This document shows positions 44,923 to 55,680 of a stretch of 64,000 nucleotides of DNA, piece by piece (position 1 is the stretch's first letter; each line of letters starts with the position of its first letter). This DNA is from Trachythela sp. YZ-2020 (taxonomy: Eukaryota; Cnidaria; Anthozoa; Malacalcyonacea; Clavulariidae), in the NCBI GenBank assembly GCA_016169945.1, contig JADLSH010000011.1, forward strand, positions 186,001-250,000, read 5' to 3'. The position numbers were made by a program, and so were the translations under genes. Below the pieces are notes generated by a model that saw only the letters and a program-made list of their open reading frames with translations, was not told the DNA's origin and searched no databases.

Positions 44923-45200
44923 CTTTTCCAAAATCTCTCAAGAATTTCAATACCTGTAAAGGCAGCGTTTACGGAATTTTGTGTGGTCATCTCTGCTCCC
45001 ATCATGGCTGCCGAAATTTAAATATTTCAAGCGAATTTATACCTAGCTTCTGAGAAAGCATTAATAGTAAACGAGTCTATGCCACAATTCTTTATCTATA
45101 GGTCATAAACAAATTTTTTGCTCTTCAAGTAAAGCCTAACATATAAACATTTGGGAATAATTGTTTGAAAGACGAGCGAATAAATATAGTTTGAAGTCTG
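44923..45200 (-). pseudogene. Decayed paralogue of the 209-codon gene, unit 3
   Basis: Copy of 39245-39530; same truncation. Confidence 0.7.
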
Positions 45201-45220
45201 TATATATATATATATATATA

Positions 45221-45645
45221 TAGATTTTCATACCTCAAAACTTGTCTGCAACAGGCTGTTTCATCTGTAAAAGAATCATCAGGCAGTTTCCGATGATTCT
45301 TTTTACAGATGAAACTACCTGATGATTCTTTTACAGATGAAACAGACTGTGGCAGACAAGTTTTGAGGTAAGCGAAATCTATAATTTGCTCTAACTATAT
45401 GTTGTCGAGCACTCTTTTGCGTTTCAGACCTAAACCTACACGTATATATATATATATATACGTGTAGGTTTAGGTCTACGAAACGCAAAGAGTGCTCGAC
45501 AACATATAGTTAGAGCAAATTATAGATTTTCGCTTACCTCAAAACTTGACTGCAACAGGCTGTTTCATCTGTAAAAGAAACTGCCTGATGATTCTTTTAC
45601 AGATGAAACAGCCTGTTGCAGTCAAGTTTTGAGGTAAGCGAAAAT
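45221..45645. repeat. Three consecutive palindromes with (TA)n, unit 3
   Basis: Same palindromes as in units 1 and 2 with a few arm mismatches (for example ACAGACTGTGGCAG at about 45340). Confidence 0.85.
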
Positions 45646-45646
45646 C

Positions 45647-45677
<31 letters not shown>

Positions 45678-45681
45678 AAAT

Positions 45682-45725
45682 CTGCAGACATGCATGTTTC
45701 GCCGTTCAACGGCTCGTCAGTGCAG
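45682..45725 (-). ncRNA. Type I hammerhead ribozyme, unit 3, copy a
   Basis: Same 44-base sequence, intact core and helices. Confidence 0.88.
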
Positions 45726-45969
45726 CTTGTAACGCAGTCTATCTATAGATACGAGTGACTTCGTATTTATACACCATACGCTTGCTCTCACCAAGTGCAT
45801 GTGGTACAATACTCGGACACATGCGCATCCAGACATGCGTGAAGTGTCTTGGGGCCAGAGTGCTCAAACGACCACAAGGGAAGTAAGCTTTTTGCATTAT
45901 CGCTTATAGCCACCAATTCACCTCACAGAGTGCTCAACAACACAAGCGAAGGAGCATATATAGTCAAAT

Positions 45970-46013
45970 CTGCAGACATGCATGTTTCGCCGTTCAACGG
46001 CTCGTCAGTGCAG
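45970..46013 (-). ncRNA. Type I hammerhead ribozyme, unit 3, copy b
   Basis: Same sequence, 288 bp from copy a. Confidence 0.88.
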
Positions 46014-46776
46014 CTTGTAACGCAGTCTAGATGCGAGTGACTTCGTATTTATACACCATACGCTTGCTCTCACCAAGTGCATGTGGTACAATACTCGGAC
46101 ACATACATATATTCAGAAGCATATGTAGTTCGCTTTAGTAGTAGCTATATACTTGGATTGTTTAAGAAGACTTACTTTTATAATAAGTATCATTCTCGAG
46201 AAAACAAATTAGTCGAAGATTCTCATGCAGGCCAAGCAAGGAGCCATAACCGCGCAAAGCCATGAAAAAGTTATGAAAAAGGTAACAATAGTGCAGCAAT
46301 ATATGAAAAAAATCCATAAGGCATGAACTCTGTTCAAATTTTTATTAATATCGCCATATATATATGTAGCAATCGACAATTTTGACTTTGAGGTTTAACA
46401 GCCGACGACGTTTTAGTCGACACGAACGTCCGTAAAGTGAACGTAATATTACACTCTATTTTTAGTATATAGTAAATTCAATATTAAAATGCATAGATCT
46501 CGAATAGAGAAGGAAACAACCAAAAATTAGAGATAGCGAGGATCGAGATAAAAGAGTGAAAATGAGGGAAATAGTATGGGCGGCAAATCCTGCGGAAATG
46601 GGTTTAAATTTGAGATAGCAGGAGTTCGAGATAAGCAAGTTCGACATAAAGGGTTCTACGGTATAAAAATTAAGACACCAGCCGAGGTATGCAATCCGAC
46701 GACGGGTGACAAATACACACCAGGAAGCTTGGGTGTTTTAGAGGATTGATGCAAGAGTTTTTAAATTTTAATAAGT

Positions 46777-49082
46777 AAACGTTTAGCAATCAAGGATTGA
46801 ATTACACGTTCTTACATTATACATAGCTACATAATTATATATATAAAACTTTGTTGAAATTAAGCTATAAGAAAAGTATAAAAATTATTAAAATTTTAAT
46901 CTAAAACTACGAATATGTTCTAATTGCGTATGGAATGAAACTATTTCTAAAACGCTCAGTTTTGGCTTTAATAGACGGAAGACGGTCATTACGTAAATTA
47001 TATTGATGTTCATTACTAGATGGTAAAAGATTAAAAAGGCGATTACTTGGCATGTTTATCCGATTAAAATATTTACGACATAATGTTTCTCTTCGATCCT
47101 TTATTGTCATTAATGCAGTAGACTTCCTGTTTTCTGAATATGACAAATTCTTGCATATAATACGGAGGGCTCGTTTTTGAACTGATTCAACCTGTTCACA
47201 TAAATATTCAGGGATACAAGAATGCCATATAGGGCAAGCATATTCCAAAACTGGCCGAATGTAACAGCAAAAAACTTTTACTAAATCCACATCATCAAAA
47301 CCCGCTCGTTGCAGGATTCTTAGGAAATATAAGCGTTTACTAGCTTTAGAACAGATATCGTGAATGTGATCATTCCATGTTAATTCATCTGAGATGGTAA
47401 TACCCAAAAGTTTTGCCTTATTGACAACTCTAACAGGCTCGTTGTTAATCGTTAACTGATTACCAAAATCGAACTCATAGTCTGAGAATGTAATCCTTAA
47501 TTATTTTGTTTTTTTGCCATTTAATTCCATGTAGTTGTGCTCGACCCACTCGCTGGTTTTAGATAAAATTTAGTCCAGTTTAGACCCTGTATTCTGTAAA
47601 ACGACTTCAAAAATTGAAGAATCATCAACAAATTTTATGATATCATTGGTTGGTTTGAAATCGTTAATCATAATCAGGAACAATAATGGCCCAAGCTTAG
47701 TCCCCTGAGGTACTCCCGCCTTCACACTGATCCAACTAGATGTACATCCCCCCAATTTCACACGTTGATGGCGACCAGATAAAAATGCAATAATCCAATT
47801 GACCAATACAGGATGAATATTCATATCCCTTAGCTTATTTATAAGTACATTATGGTCAATTTTGTCGAATGCCTTTGAAAAATCTAATAAGCACACTCGA
47901 ACTAATGATCCAGTTCCATCCAGAGCTTGAAACCAACGGTGAATCATAAGCATTAAGGCGTCGGTGGTACACGAGTTCTTTATAACACCAAATTGATTCG
48001 GGTCTATTCTATCTTCAATTGAATCTAACAACCACCTATAAATAAAAGACTCTCCAATCTTGCTCAATACGGGCGTTAATGAAATTGGTCTCAGATCGGT
48101 GGCGGCATCCTTAACTGGAGTTGTTTTGGGGGAGGGTATGACGTCAGCTGATTTCCATATTGTTGGTAAATAAGCTTCTTCAATCGATGCATTGAAAATA
48201 GAACAGAGCGGAAGACTTAGAATATCTAAAAAGTCCTTCAAAATCCAATTCGGAAAATTGTCTGGACCTGTAGCTTTACGTGGATTAATACGAGATAATT
48301 CTAACTTAACATCGTCTACAGTAATTCTGTATTTATCCGGTACTTCAGTGATAGTAGGTTGCACAGATAGTTCCCGCATATTAGTAGTCACCTGAATGAA
48401 GCAATCGTTAATATGGTTGGCTAGGTCAACGCCTTCGAACAAACAATCATTATAAAGAATGCTATTCACTTGGCTAGTATTGTTCAATCCAGCAAGGCGT
48501 TTTACTTCTTTCCACCACTGTCGAGTATTAGCTGTTCCACATTGCTTGATTTTGTTCTTAAGATAGCGTTGTTTTGTCCTTTTCATCATTTCTCAATGAT
48601 CGAAACTCTGGCGATTGTGGCCCTAATGACTTCCAAACTTTCTGTCGATCAGCTATAGCTTGTTTAATTTCCGCAGATATCCAAGGTTTATCCAGAGAAT
48701 AAGTTTTAACAGTCTTGTATGGTAAAGTTTCATCCATAACATCACTCAAGGCACGGTAAAAAAGTTCGTATTTCTGTTGACACGAGAACTGATACAAAAC
48801 TGAACTAAAGTTCACAGTTTTTAATTTTTCAGAAAACCGTCTGTTGGCATGAACATGTCTGTTGGCACTGCAGGTATCACGTACCAGCGCTTTTGATTTC
48901 TTTCCTTTAGGCCTAGTTGTCATGGGAGATAAAAGTACTACGTTGTGATCGGAACTTCCAATTGGGGGTAGAATTTCAGGTTGATTATAGTATTTATGAA
49001 GATTAGTTAAGACCAGATCAAGAATATTTTGACCTCGTGTTGGTACTTTAACCAGTTGTCTTAGGTTAAACGAGGAACGCAA
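46777..49082 (-). mobile_element. Longer LINE copy terminating the array
   Basis: The 3' portion equals the truncated LINE copies with slightly more divergence. At 47755, where units 1-3 jump to gene-derived sequence, this copy continues through the full RT and into the C-terminal part of an APE-type endonuclease, ending at 49082. It is itself 5'-truncated. Confidence 0.93.
46907..49082 (-). pseudogene. LINE endonuclease (partial) plus reverse transcriptase, broken
   Basis: Minus-strand order: 49082-48558 has ILDLVLTNLHKYY and GSSDHNVVLLSP (the APE endonuclease C-terminus with its SDH motif). A frameshift near 48575 leads into 48589-47570 with RINPRKATGPDNFPNWILK, DLRPISLTPVLSKIGESFIY, NQFGVIKNSCTTDALML, VCLLDFSKAFDKIDHNVLI, AGVPQGTKLGPLLFLIMIND and IIKFVDDSSIFEV. 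A stop near 47570 precedes the C-terminal region, 47407-46907. It would make cDNA by target-primed reverse transcription, but is inactive here. FVDD replaces the more usual FADD. Confidence 0.92.
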
Positions 49083-49489
49083 ATTTCGATAATTAAAATG
49101 ATTAAAGCGCGATATTAACTATATTTATATATGTATATACTAACTGAGAGGCTGCTCCGTTTGATATTTCCCATCATGACCGAATGGTAATGTTAGTAAT
49201 CTCTAACTGAAGTTGTTTGTCATATTATGGCAGTTTTTTTGTTGCGGTATAAAGGCAAATATTTTAAAGTATGCGACGTTTAAATGTCCCAAGGCCAAGA
49301 CAAAGCATTTACACGCTTCCAATTTTACCACGTGCCTGTTCTCTAAAAATGTAGCAAGACACTCTGAGCATAGAAAGTCTGCACTTCCCCCCCTTTTTTG
49401 CCGGTTTATTACCCCACCCCACTGATTTATATATTTTATATATGAACAATACGATTTTTATTGTTTATTATATAATTATTATTTTTAAG
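49083..49489. other. Probable intron or flank, no feature
   Basis: No exon, repeat partner or transposon end recognised. The TTTTTAAG acceptor for the following exon is at its right edge. Confidence 0.4.
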
Positions 49490-49708
49490 GTGCCTAAAAG
49501 TGAAGGTACATGTGTGATGGAAAGGCTGTCAAAGCGCTATGAGTTATCTGAGAATGTTACATCTCGAATCCTGAGTATTATGTATGATGAAGCTCATATT
49601 GGCGCATTCTCTTTTGAAGATGAGAAATATTCTGTTAATGTAGAGATACGAGAGAATGAATTTGATATACAATTATTTCGCAGTGTAAGCATGATAGATA
49701 TTGACTGA
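49490..49708 (+). CDS. Terminal exon of an unrecognised gene
   Basis: After a pyrimidine-rich stretch and acceptor TTATTTTTAAG, the frame runs from 49490 to TGA at 49706-49708, giving 72 residues. It reads VPKSEGTCVMERLSKRYELS, then SRILSIMYDEAHIGAFSFED and EKYSVNVEIRENEFDIQLFR. The composition is that of a folded, charged cytosolic segment with a predicted helix then strands. I do not recognise the family. Two AATAAA signals follow at 49714 and 49782. Upstream exons are not visible; the array and LINE occupy the preceding 10 kb. Confidence 0.55.
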   Translation: MPKSEGTCVMERLSKRYELSENVTSRILSIMYDEAHIGAFSFEDEKYSVNVEIRENEFDIQLFRSVSMIDID

Positions 49709-49713
49709 CAATT

Positions 49714-49787
49714 AATAAACTATTCAATTTACAGAATATCAATAATGAGAAACAAGTGGCAACTTCTTGAATTCTGTGCCTAATAAA
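49714..49787 (+). terminator. Candidate polyadenylation signals
   Basis: AATAAA at 49714-49719 (six bases after the stop codon) and at 49782-49787. Either could end the transcript of the preceding exon; the second leaves a more ordinary 3' UTR. Confidence 0.45.
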
Positions 49788-50146
49788 ATTTCAGTCACAT
49801 TCATTCAATTTTACAATAATAGAGTAATTACTTATAATCGACAATTGTCCAATATTCCTTTACGCGATCGCTATAATCTAAATACTGGGACTGGATAGTG
49901 CATCTGATATGTATAAATGAAGCCAGTGCATGGAGGCCAATATTGGTGTGACCAGGCACTTCAAATCTACCATGCATGCTATTGCTGAAAGGTTAATTTA
50001 AATTAGGTCCTTACAATTTCTGGTTATTAGTGGGAAAGGAAACTAATGGTCTATAGATGGAAATTGGTTATCTGTATGCATGTGGCCTTTCTTTCCAGGA
50101 ATATAATATACATTGAATTCAAAAGGACCGGATACTCTTTCCACTC
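49788..50146. other. No feature recognised
   Basis: Downstream flank of the terminal exon. Nothing supported. Confidence 0.4.
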
Positions 50147-51077
50147 CTACAATCCTGGACATAACTTGTTAATAAAATTCCAAGGTGCATCTGTCAGAGT
50201 ATAAATTGTACTATAATTTCTGTATTTGACCTTGGATATCCCCCCCCCCCCTTCCCCCTAGACAATGTTGTTATGTTGCGGCTTAAGGTGGTCTTGGACA
50301 CTGCAATTTGAAAAAACAGTCATTTTATACATTATTAACCCTTGCTATTTCGTTTCCTGGTGTTATTTTTTAATTTTCTAAGCGGAAAATGGGTAAATAT
50401 TAGAAAATAGCTGCATAATTTTTATCGCAAAACGTTATATTCCAAACTTTAAACTCGATTTTCCCGTGACAGGTTAAACTGTACTCGGGACGCTCTACAG
50501 CATTCAATATTTGTCCTAATGACATGAAATTTTCAGGATATGATCAGTGCAACTGACTCTATAATGCAAACCTCTAAAATTGTATATATCGAAAATAAAT
50601 ATTTTGAAAATTCTGATTTTAAATTTGGATTTTGGCTCAGTCACAGTTAAATATTTTTTTACTACCAATGTTGCTATTTTTTAAATATTTTTTGAGGTTC
50701 ATAGTTTGGATACATATGTTGACCTCACTTTTAACCTATTTTTTTCTTCTAAATGACTTTATTTTTCTTTCAATCATGTCCCAAGCAAGTGCTATTTATC
50801 GCTCCCTTGGGGGTCATTTCTTGGTTACCATGGTAACAGCACATGTAGAAGTGTGTGTTTTGGTATCAGTAATGGATATTCTATCATATCCAACCAAAAT
50901 CTCTTTCAAAATAGTGATATTAAAAATTTTGATTTCTAGTGTCTAAGACCACCTTAAGTCTGGGGATAATAATAGCAACATTGGTTGGGGGAGAGGGGGG
51001 CGAAAGCCTAATGAAGTTAGTCGAATGTGTGTTCCGGAAAATTTAAGCAATTTTATCAACTGTTATGTCCACGATTG
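50147..51077 (+). repeat. Local duplication, copy with TTAA element
   Basis: 50147-50282 plus 50954-51077 match 52247-52504 almost continuously (ACAATCCTGGACATAACTTG to CAACTGTTATGTCCACGATT). The match is split only by the element at 50287-50953. Confidence 0.92.
50287..50953. mobile_element. TTAA-specific (piggyBac-type) non-autonomous element
   Basis: Ends GGTGGTCTTGGACACT and, at the right, AGTGTCTAAGACCACC form inverted repeats, flanked on both sides by TTAA. The paralogous locus has a single TTAA at 52381-52384 at the homologous position, so the insertion and its target duplication are shown directly. TTAA target choice is the piggyBac hallmark, but no transposase is present to confirm it. 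The frame at 50632-50946 looks like AT-rich noise. Confidence 0.9.
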
Positions 51078-52246
51078 TCTGTGATACATTGCAGTTTTCG
51101 AAGTGACACGCAATCAGTTACCGATAATCGTAAAGGCCCATTTTACACATTTGTTTAAGGACAGACCACTATAGCTTTCAAATGATGCTAACCTTTAAGT
51201 TTTTTGAACTATTTTTAATGTTTAAGCAAAGGCAATGCTGATAAAGACTATATATGTGAATTTGACAAAATATTGCTCACGAGCGTCTTTAGTGCAAGTA
51301 CATGCGTATGCAGTACATAAACCTAAAGGTTAAAAATACTTTGTAAGAAATGTATCAGGAGAATTTAATATCTGTGTTTTGCCGTTAATTGGGATGCTTT
51401 GTAAATATAAAGTGGACATAAATCGCATTTTGGGGCGAATAAGACCTACTGGTATCCAGTGGCGCCGAACGGTTAACCACAGTTAACTCACAATTAACCA
51501 TAAGCAATAATGAGAAATTTGGACTTTGTGGCGATAAATGTGCCTGCATTTTAGCATATTGTGCTGTTTCTAAACATAGTGTTAACCATCGAAAAGAATC
51601 AAGTGTTCACAACAATGAATTGTTCAAAACTACGACGGTTAACCACGGTTAACCACTGTAATTTGAATATACTAAAGACTCAATTATATATATACAAAAT
51701 AGTGGTTAACCTATAAGTTATTCGAATTGATAATGCACTAGTACATAGCAAGTTCTGTTTTATATCCTATAAATGCTTTTAAACTCTCGTTATATGCTTA
51801 TTATAAACACTGTATATAACGGTATAAACTAAGACATGGTGATTTCGACCAAGATTTAACAGGCCTATGATGCAAATTACTTCAGTTTCCCGTCAGCAAT
51901 GTCGGTAAAAATGCCTAAAATTGACTTTAAATTAGAGTGGCTTACACTACAAGATGATAATTGCCAAATAAGGACAGATCATACATTCTATGTACGATAT
52001 TGGCAATAGTTACCCTGCACGCTCATTACCTTGACAGTATAGAATTGTTACGCGCGCTATTAATTGCAACAGTCAATTTCGCGTATTATATGTTTATGCA
52101 ACACTTAAGAAATAAATAATCGCACAATCCCTTTTAAATCTTTAAAACACGGTCTGTTTTATAACAATCTAATGCGTAGCAGAGTATAATTCAGACGTTA
52201 AATCGTCAATATAACCCAACATATTCTCGCTATTTCAAGGTCCGTT
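51078..52246. other. No gene recognised; cluster of GTTAACC motifs
   Basis: 51459-51658 begins CAGTGGCGCCGAACGGTTAA and ends GTTAACCACGGTTAACCACTG, giving inverted-repeat-like ends with repeated GGTTAACC. It may be a small hAT-like MITE of about 200 bp, but the flanks show no matching 8-bp duplication. Confidence 0.4.
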
Positions 52247-52504
52247 CTCAGACAATCCTGGACATAACTTGTTAATAAAATTCCAAGGTGCATCTGTCAG
52301 AGTATAAATTGTACTATAATTTCTGTATTTGAACTTGGATATCCCCCCCTTCCCCCTAGACAATGTTGTTATGTTGCGTTTTAAGTCTGCGGATAATAAT
52401 AGCAACATTGGTTGGAGGAGAGGGGGGCGAAAGCCTAATGAAGTTAGTCGAATGTGTGTTCCGGAAAATTTAAGCAATTTTATCAACTGTTATGTCCACG
52501 ATTG
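52247..52504 (+). repeat. Local duplication, copy with the empty TTAA site
   Basis: Uninterrupted paralogue of 50147-51077. TTAA at 52381-52384 marks the unoccupied target. Confidence 0.92.
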
Positions 52505-53831
52505 TAGCTATAACCGAGCTAAAACCACGGAAAACATTACATTGCATGTTTATCAAATGAATTTATCGCCATATAAACCATGCATGCATGCATGTATATA
52601 TGACCGTAATTAATAAAGATAATTAGGAAACTCGTCAAACAAAAAATATGCCAACATTTAAATGCGATTTATGTTGAACGGTGCCTGATCGTGCACAAAT
52701 TAAATTTTGTCTTATATCTATTAGTGCTTCAGAAACACGGTTTGGAAATTATGCCCAAACGTTACTATTGCATGGTTGATTCATAAAAGTACAATATATT
52801 CACTATAAACGCGGGTGCACAAATTCAAATAAAAAAGATAGAACAAAAACAAAAGCCCTCCTAACCATTTCATCTCTATTAGCTGTGATCTAACTTTTTT
52901 GGTATGCCATACTTTATATTTCATTTAAAAACTAGAAATACATGCATGCAGAACCCCTCGCCCATTTGAACCAAACAATTTACTCCCCAAAAGTTATTGT
53001 AACATGAAGTACTGAGTCGACGAATGTAACCATGGTAACACGCAACATTGTATATTTTTTATATTTTAATTTGTACAAAACATTGTTTTGTTTTTAACTA
53101 TAAAATTATCAATTGCCAACTATATAAAGTGGGTATATGCTATTATGTACTCTTTTAGCTTTGATTTACTGTAACATTCAACCTTAGACGTTCACAAAAC
53201 GTTTCGAAATTTTCAAAAAACTTCAACTGCTTTTCGAGGAGTATTTTTATACTTCGCACTTGCTTTTGCAATGAAGTTTTTGAGATTTAATGTTTTTTTA
53301 TTTTTCTATAACATATTTGAATCGATACTAAAATACTCTTAACGATCAATCAATGTTGTATTGACCACGCAGAATGATCTAAAATCTACACATTTTCAAA
53401 TTCACAAACTATACTGCATGCTATGTTAAAAAATCGGCAAAGCAAACATACAAAATAGACACTTGCCTGTTTAAAACGCTCCTTTTTCGGTCTTTCGACT
53501 GTTTTTCCTCTTGTTAATTTGTCCTCTAAGTAATTTTCATTTATCTTGTTTACTTACATAGAGACTTACTTATAAAATGAGTGCAAAACTATTTTTGAAA
53601 AAAGTTTGCAAAATGGTCTGTGATGGAAGCTTCTCTCGGCTTGAACTTGCGCATGCGCATAACTTACAAAACCGTCCCGTCCATGACAAAAAAAAATGGC
53701 GGACGACTTTGCATTCCACAATGTTTTCACATACCCGGGTGTAAATCTCCGAGCGGAATTAGTACCCTCGCACGGCGCTTCGCGCCGGCTCGGGGATAAC
53801 ATCATGCAGTCTGCTGTAACTATATAATTAG
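52505..53831. other. No gene established; CpG-rich patch at 53640-53800
   Basis: 53648-53659 reads TGCGCATGCGCA, the palindromic NRF-1 consensus, and 53694-53704 reads AAATGGCGGAC, like a YY1-type initiator. The frame opened there reads MADDFAFHNVFTYPG before entering a repeat-like sequence (CGAGCGGAATTAGTACC, also inverted at 28087-28104). A promoter with a short first exon is possible but unproven. Confidence 0.3.
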
Positions 53832-54245
53832 GCTGTTGAATGTTGTTGTAAATGATGTAATACCCGAATACCATTATTCGTTAATGAAAAAAAGTTAATA
53901 TTCAATATATAATTATGTATAGTATCAATATTTTTCCACCTCTGAAAGGCACTTTTTTCACTTAAATTTCTCATGCCATCGTCAATGCGAATGACAATTT
54001 TTCAGCAAAACATGTTTACTGCATTATGGCTACACCTAAATCCCTATATATGACTTTCGGGATTTTACGCACATGCACATATCGCGCACACGCGGATACG
54101 CGTTTATTCACTTTCAGAACGAAATTCTGTATTGAAAATTTACTTCGTTTCAGTTGAATTTCTGCTGCGCAATAAACCGCAATTAATTATTAAACTAATT
54201 ATATTTACGTAGTTTTACTTTCACTTTTGGTGCATTATTTGGTTC
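53832..54245 (+). repeat. Dispersed repeat R, copy 1
   Basis: Matches 59362-59756 and 60003-60380. Shared text includes TATTCGTTAA, TATCAATATTTTTCCAC, TCTGAAAG.CACT, CAGCAAAACATGTTTACT and TGCTGCGCAATA.A.CGCAA. Non-coding. Confidence 0.85.
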
Positions 54246-55680
54246 AGTGCTTAATATTGTGTAATTTCATATATTATTCTCTCAAACTCTGTATCTAAGC
54301 TGTTTTTGTTTCATATACCTGATACATTTTACCTGCAGGGCTGCATGTAAAATGCTGGTTGCATGGGTATATCGTTATCCAGTTTGCAATTAAGTACTAT
54401 AGACCTATTGCATTGTAAAATTTTTAGTTTTATTTTCTATTATGTGCAGTGAGTGGGTGGGTATAATAAAATAGGCTGTGGCAATCAGAGAATATTTTGT
54501 CAAAAGGTTAGTAGTGCATGCCTGACCTAGGCACATATACTGACATAGTCTTAATAAGCCTACACAACTGTGTGGTATATATACTGTAGGTTTATTTCTT
54601 TAATACGTATGTTTATAGTCTTTCTATTATTGTATGCTCTTTGATTTTCAGTGCTTCCAGGGAAGAGTATGTTAATTTGTAATAGAAAATATACCGTGAC
54701 ATTTCCATGCATGTGTAAAAAAATGAGTGAACCGCGGAAAACATTACATTGCATATTTATTAAATTAATTCGTACTCTCACTTTCTTGATATACCTGCAC
54801 ACTTTAATACAACATTTGAAAAATAACTTCACTATCTTTGATCTCCTGTAATTAGTTAGGATTTAATTATCTTTGATTTCCTGTAATTATGAGCCGTTCT
54901 ACGCCAGACCACGGCGGTATATACTAAGGATATTTCGACAAAATTCTACCTGAAAATACTTCAAATCACCTCTATTTTGGTAGTAAATTATAGTTAATCT
55001 TCTCGTTGTTCTTTGGATATAACTTTTGGGCTGTGAATTTGCAGTTACATTGATATATTTTTATTTGTGTTATCTTACGTGCCACAGTTAATAGTGTGTC
55101 TACAGTACAACTACAACTTATCAACTTTGCCTTTGGTATACTTCGGATATCTTGACTTATGCTTGCTGGACTTGTTTGAAAACTTCTATGCGAACTGTGA
55201 ATTGTGTTCCCCATACTGTGTCAAGTTTTTTATCTATTTGGATGAACAGAATTTTATAAATAATCGTGTTGGCGTTATTTTGACCGTTGGAAATTTTTAA
55301 ATAATTCGCGGCGTCTGTCTTGAGTTACCCTGGCAACAACTTTATACGTGTTGATCTGATTGTCATTTGTTATATTCTATAATTCATCGACATATTCAAG
55401 TCGTTGGTACTTTGCGGTTCATTTTGACATCTTATTTATCCAGTTACACTCAACATCAAGTCATCTGTGATACCTTTTGTGTTGTAGCGTGGTGTAACTT
55501 AATACTTTTTTCATATTAGTATTAATACGAACTCATCACGTTTAAGGGAATTCCCCAGTGTGTCAACATGGCAATAATATGTATCTTATCCCGACCAACC
55601 TCAGTCAAATTATATTCTTGTCAGAACTAATACGAACTGAATTTAAAACCTCGCCTTTAACCTCGCCGAACGGCTGAAGC
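54246..55680. other. Upstream flank and possible 5' UTR of the LINE
   Basis: The 5' limit of the following LINE could not be fixed. No ORF1-type protein (zinc knuckle, PHD or coiled coil) was recognised. AAAACATTACATTGCAT near 54740 recurs near 52535. Confidence 0.4.

Larger units (their letters stand above)
45675..46104 (-). mobile_element. Retrozyme-like dimeric cassette, unit 3
   Basis: Copy of 39993-40422; hammerheads 288 bp apart. Confidence 0.8.
43940..46776. repeat. Tandem array unit 3 (about 2.84 kb)
   Basis: Same order as units 1 and 2, with slightly more small deletions (for example in G-runs near 46510-46650). Confidence 0.95.

Noticed and set aside
38262..46776. Regularly spaced repeats suggestive of a CRISPR-like or satellite array
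   Set aside because: The units are 2.84 kb, contain LINE and gene pieces, and the genome is eukaryotic; a tandem duplication explains them.
50632..50946. Hydrophobic 104-codon frame
   Set aside because: It lies within the TTAA element; the composition is that of AT-rich DNA and it runs into the terminal repeat.
51459..51658. Possible 200-bp hAT MITE with GTTAACC repeats
   Set aside because: The ends look like hAT termini, but the flanks (ACTGGTATC and TAATTTGA) do not form a duplication, so it is left as a motif cluster only.
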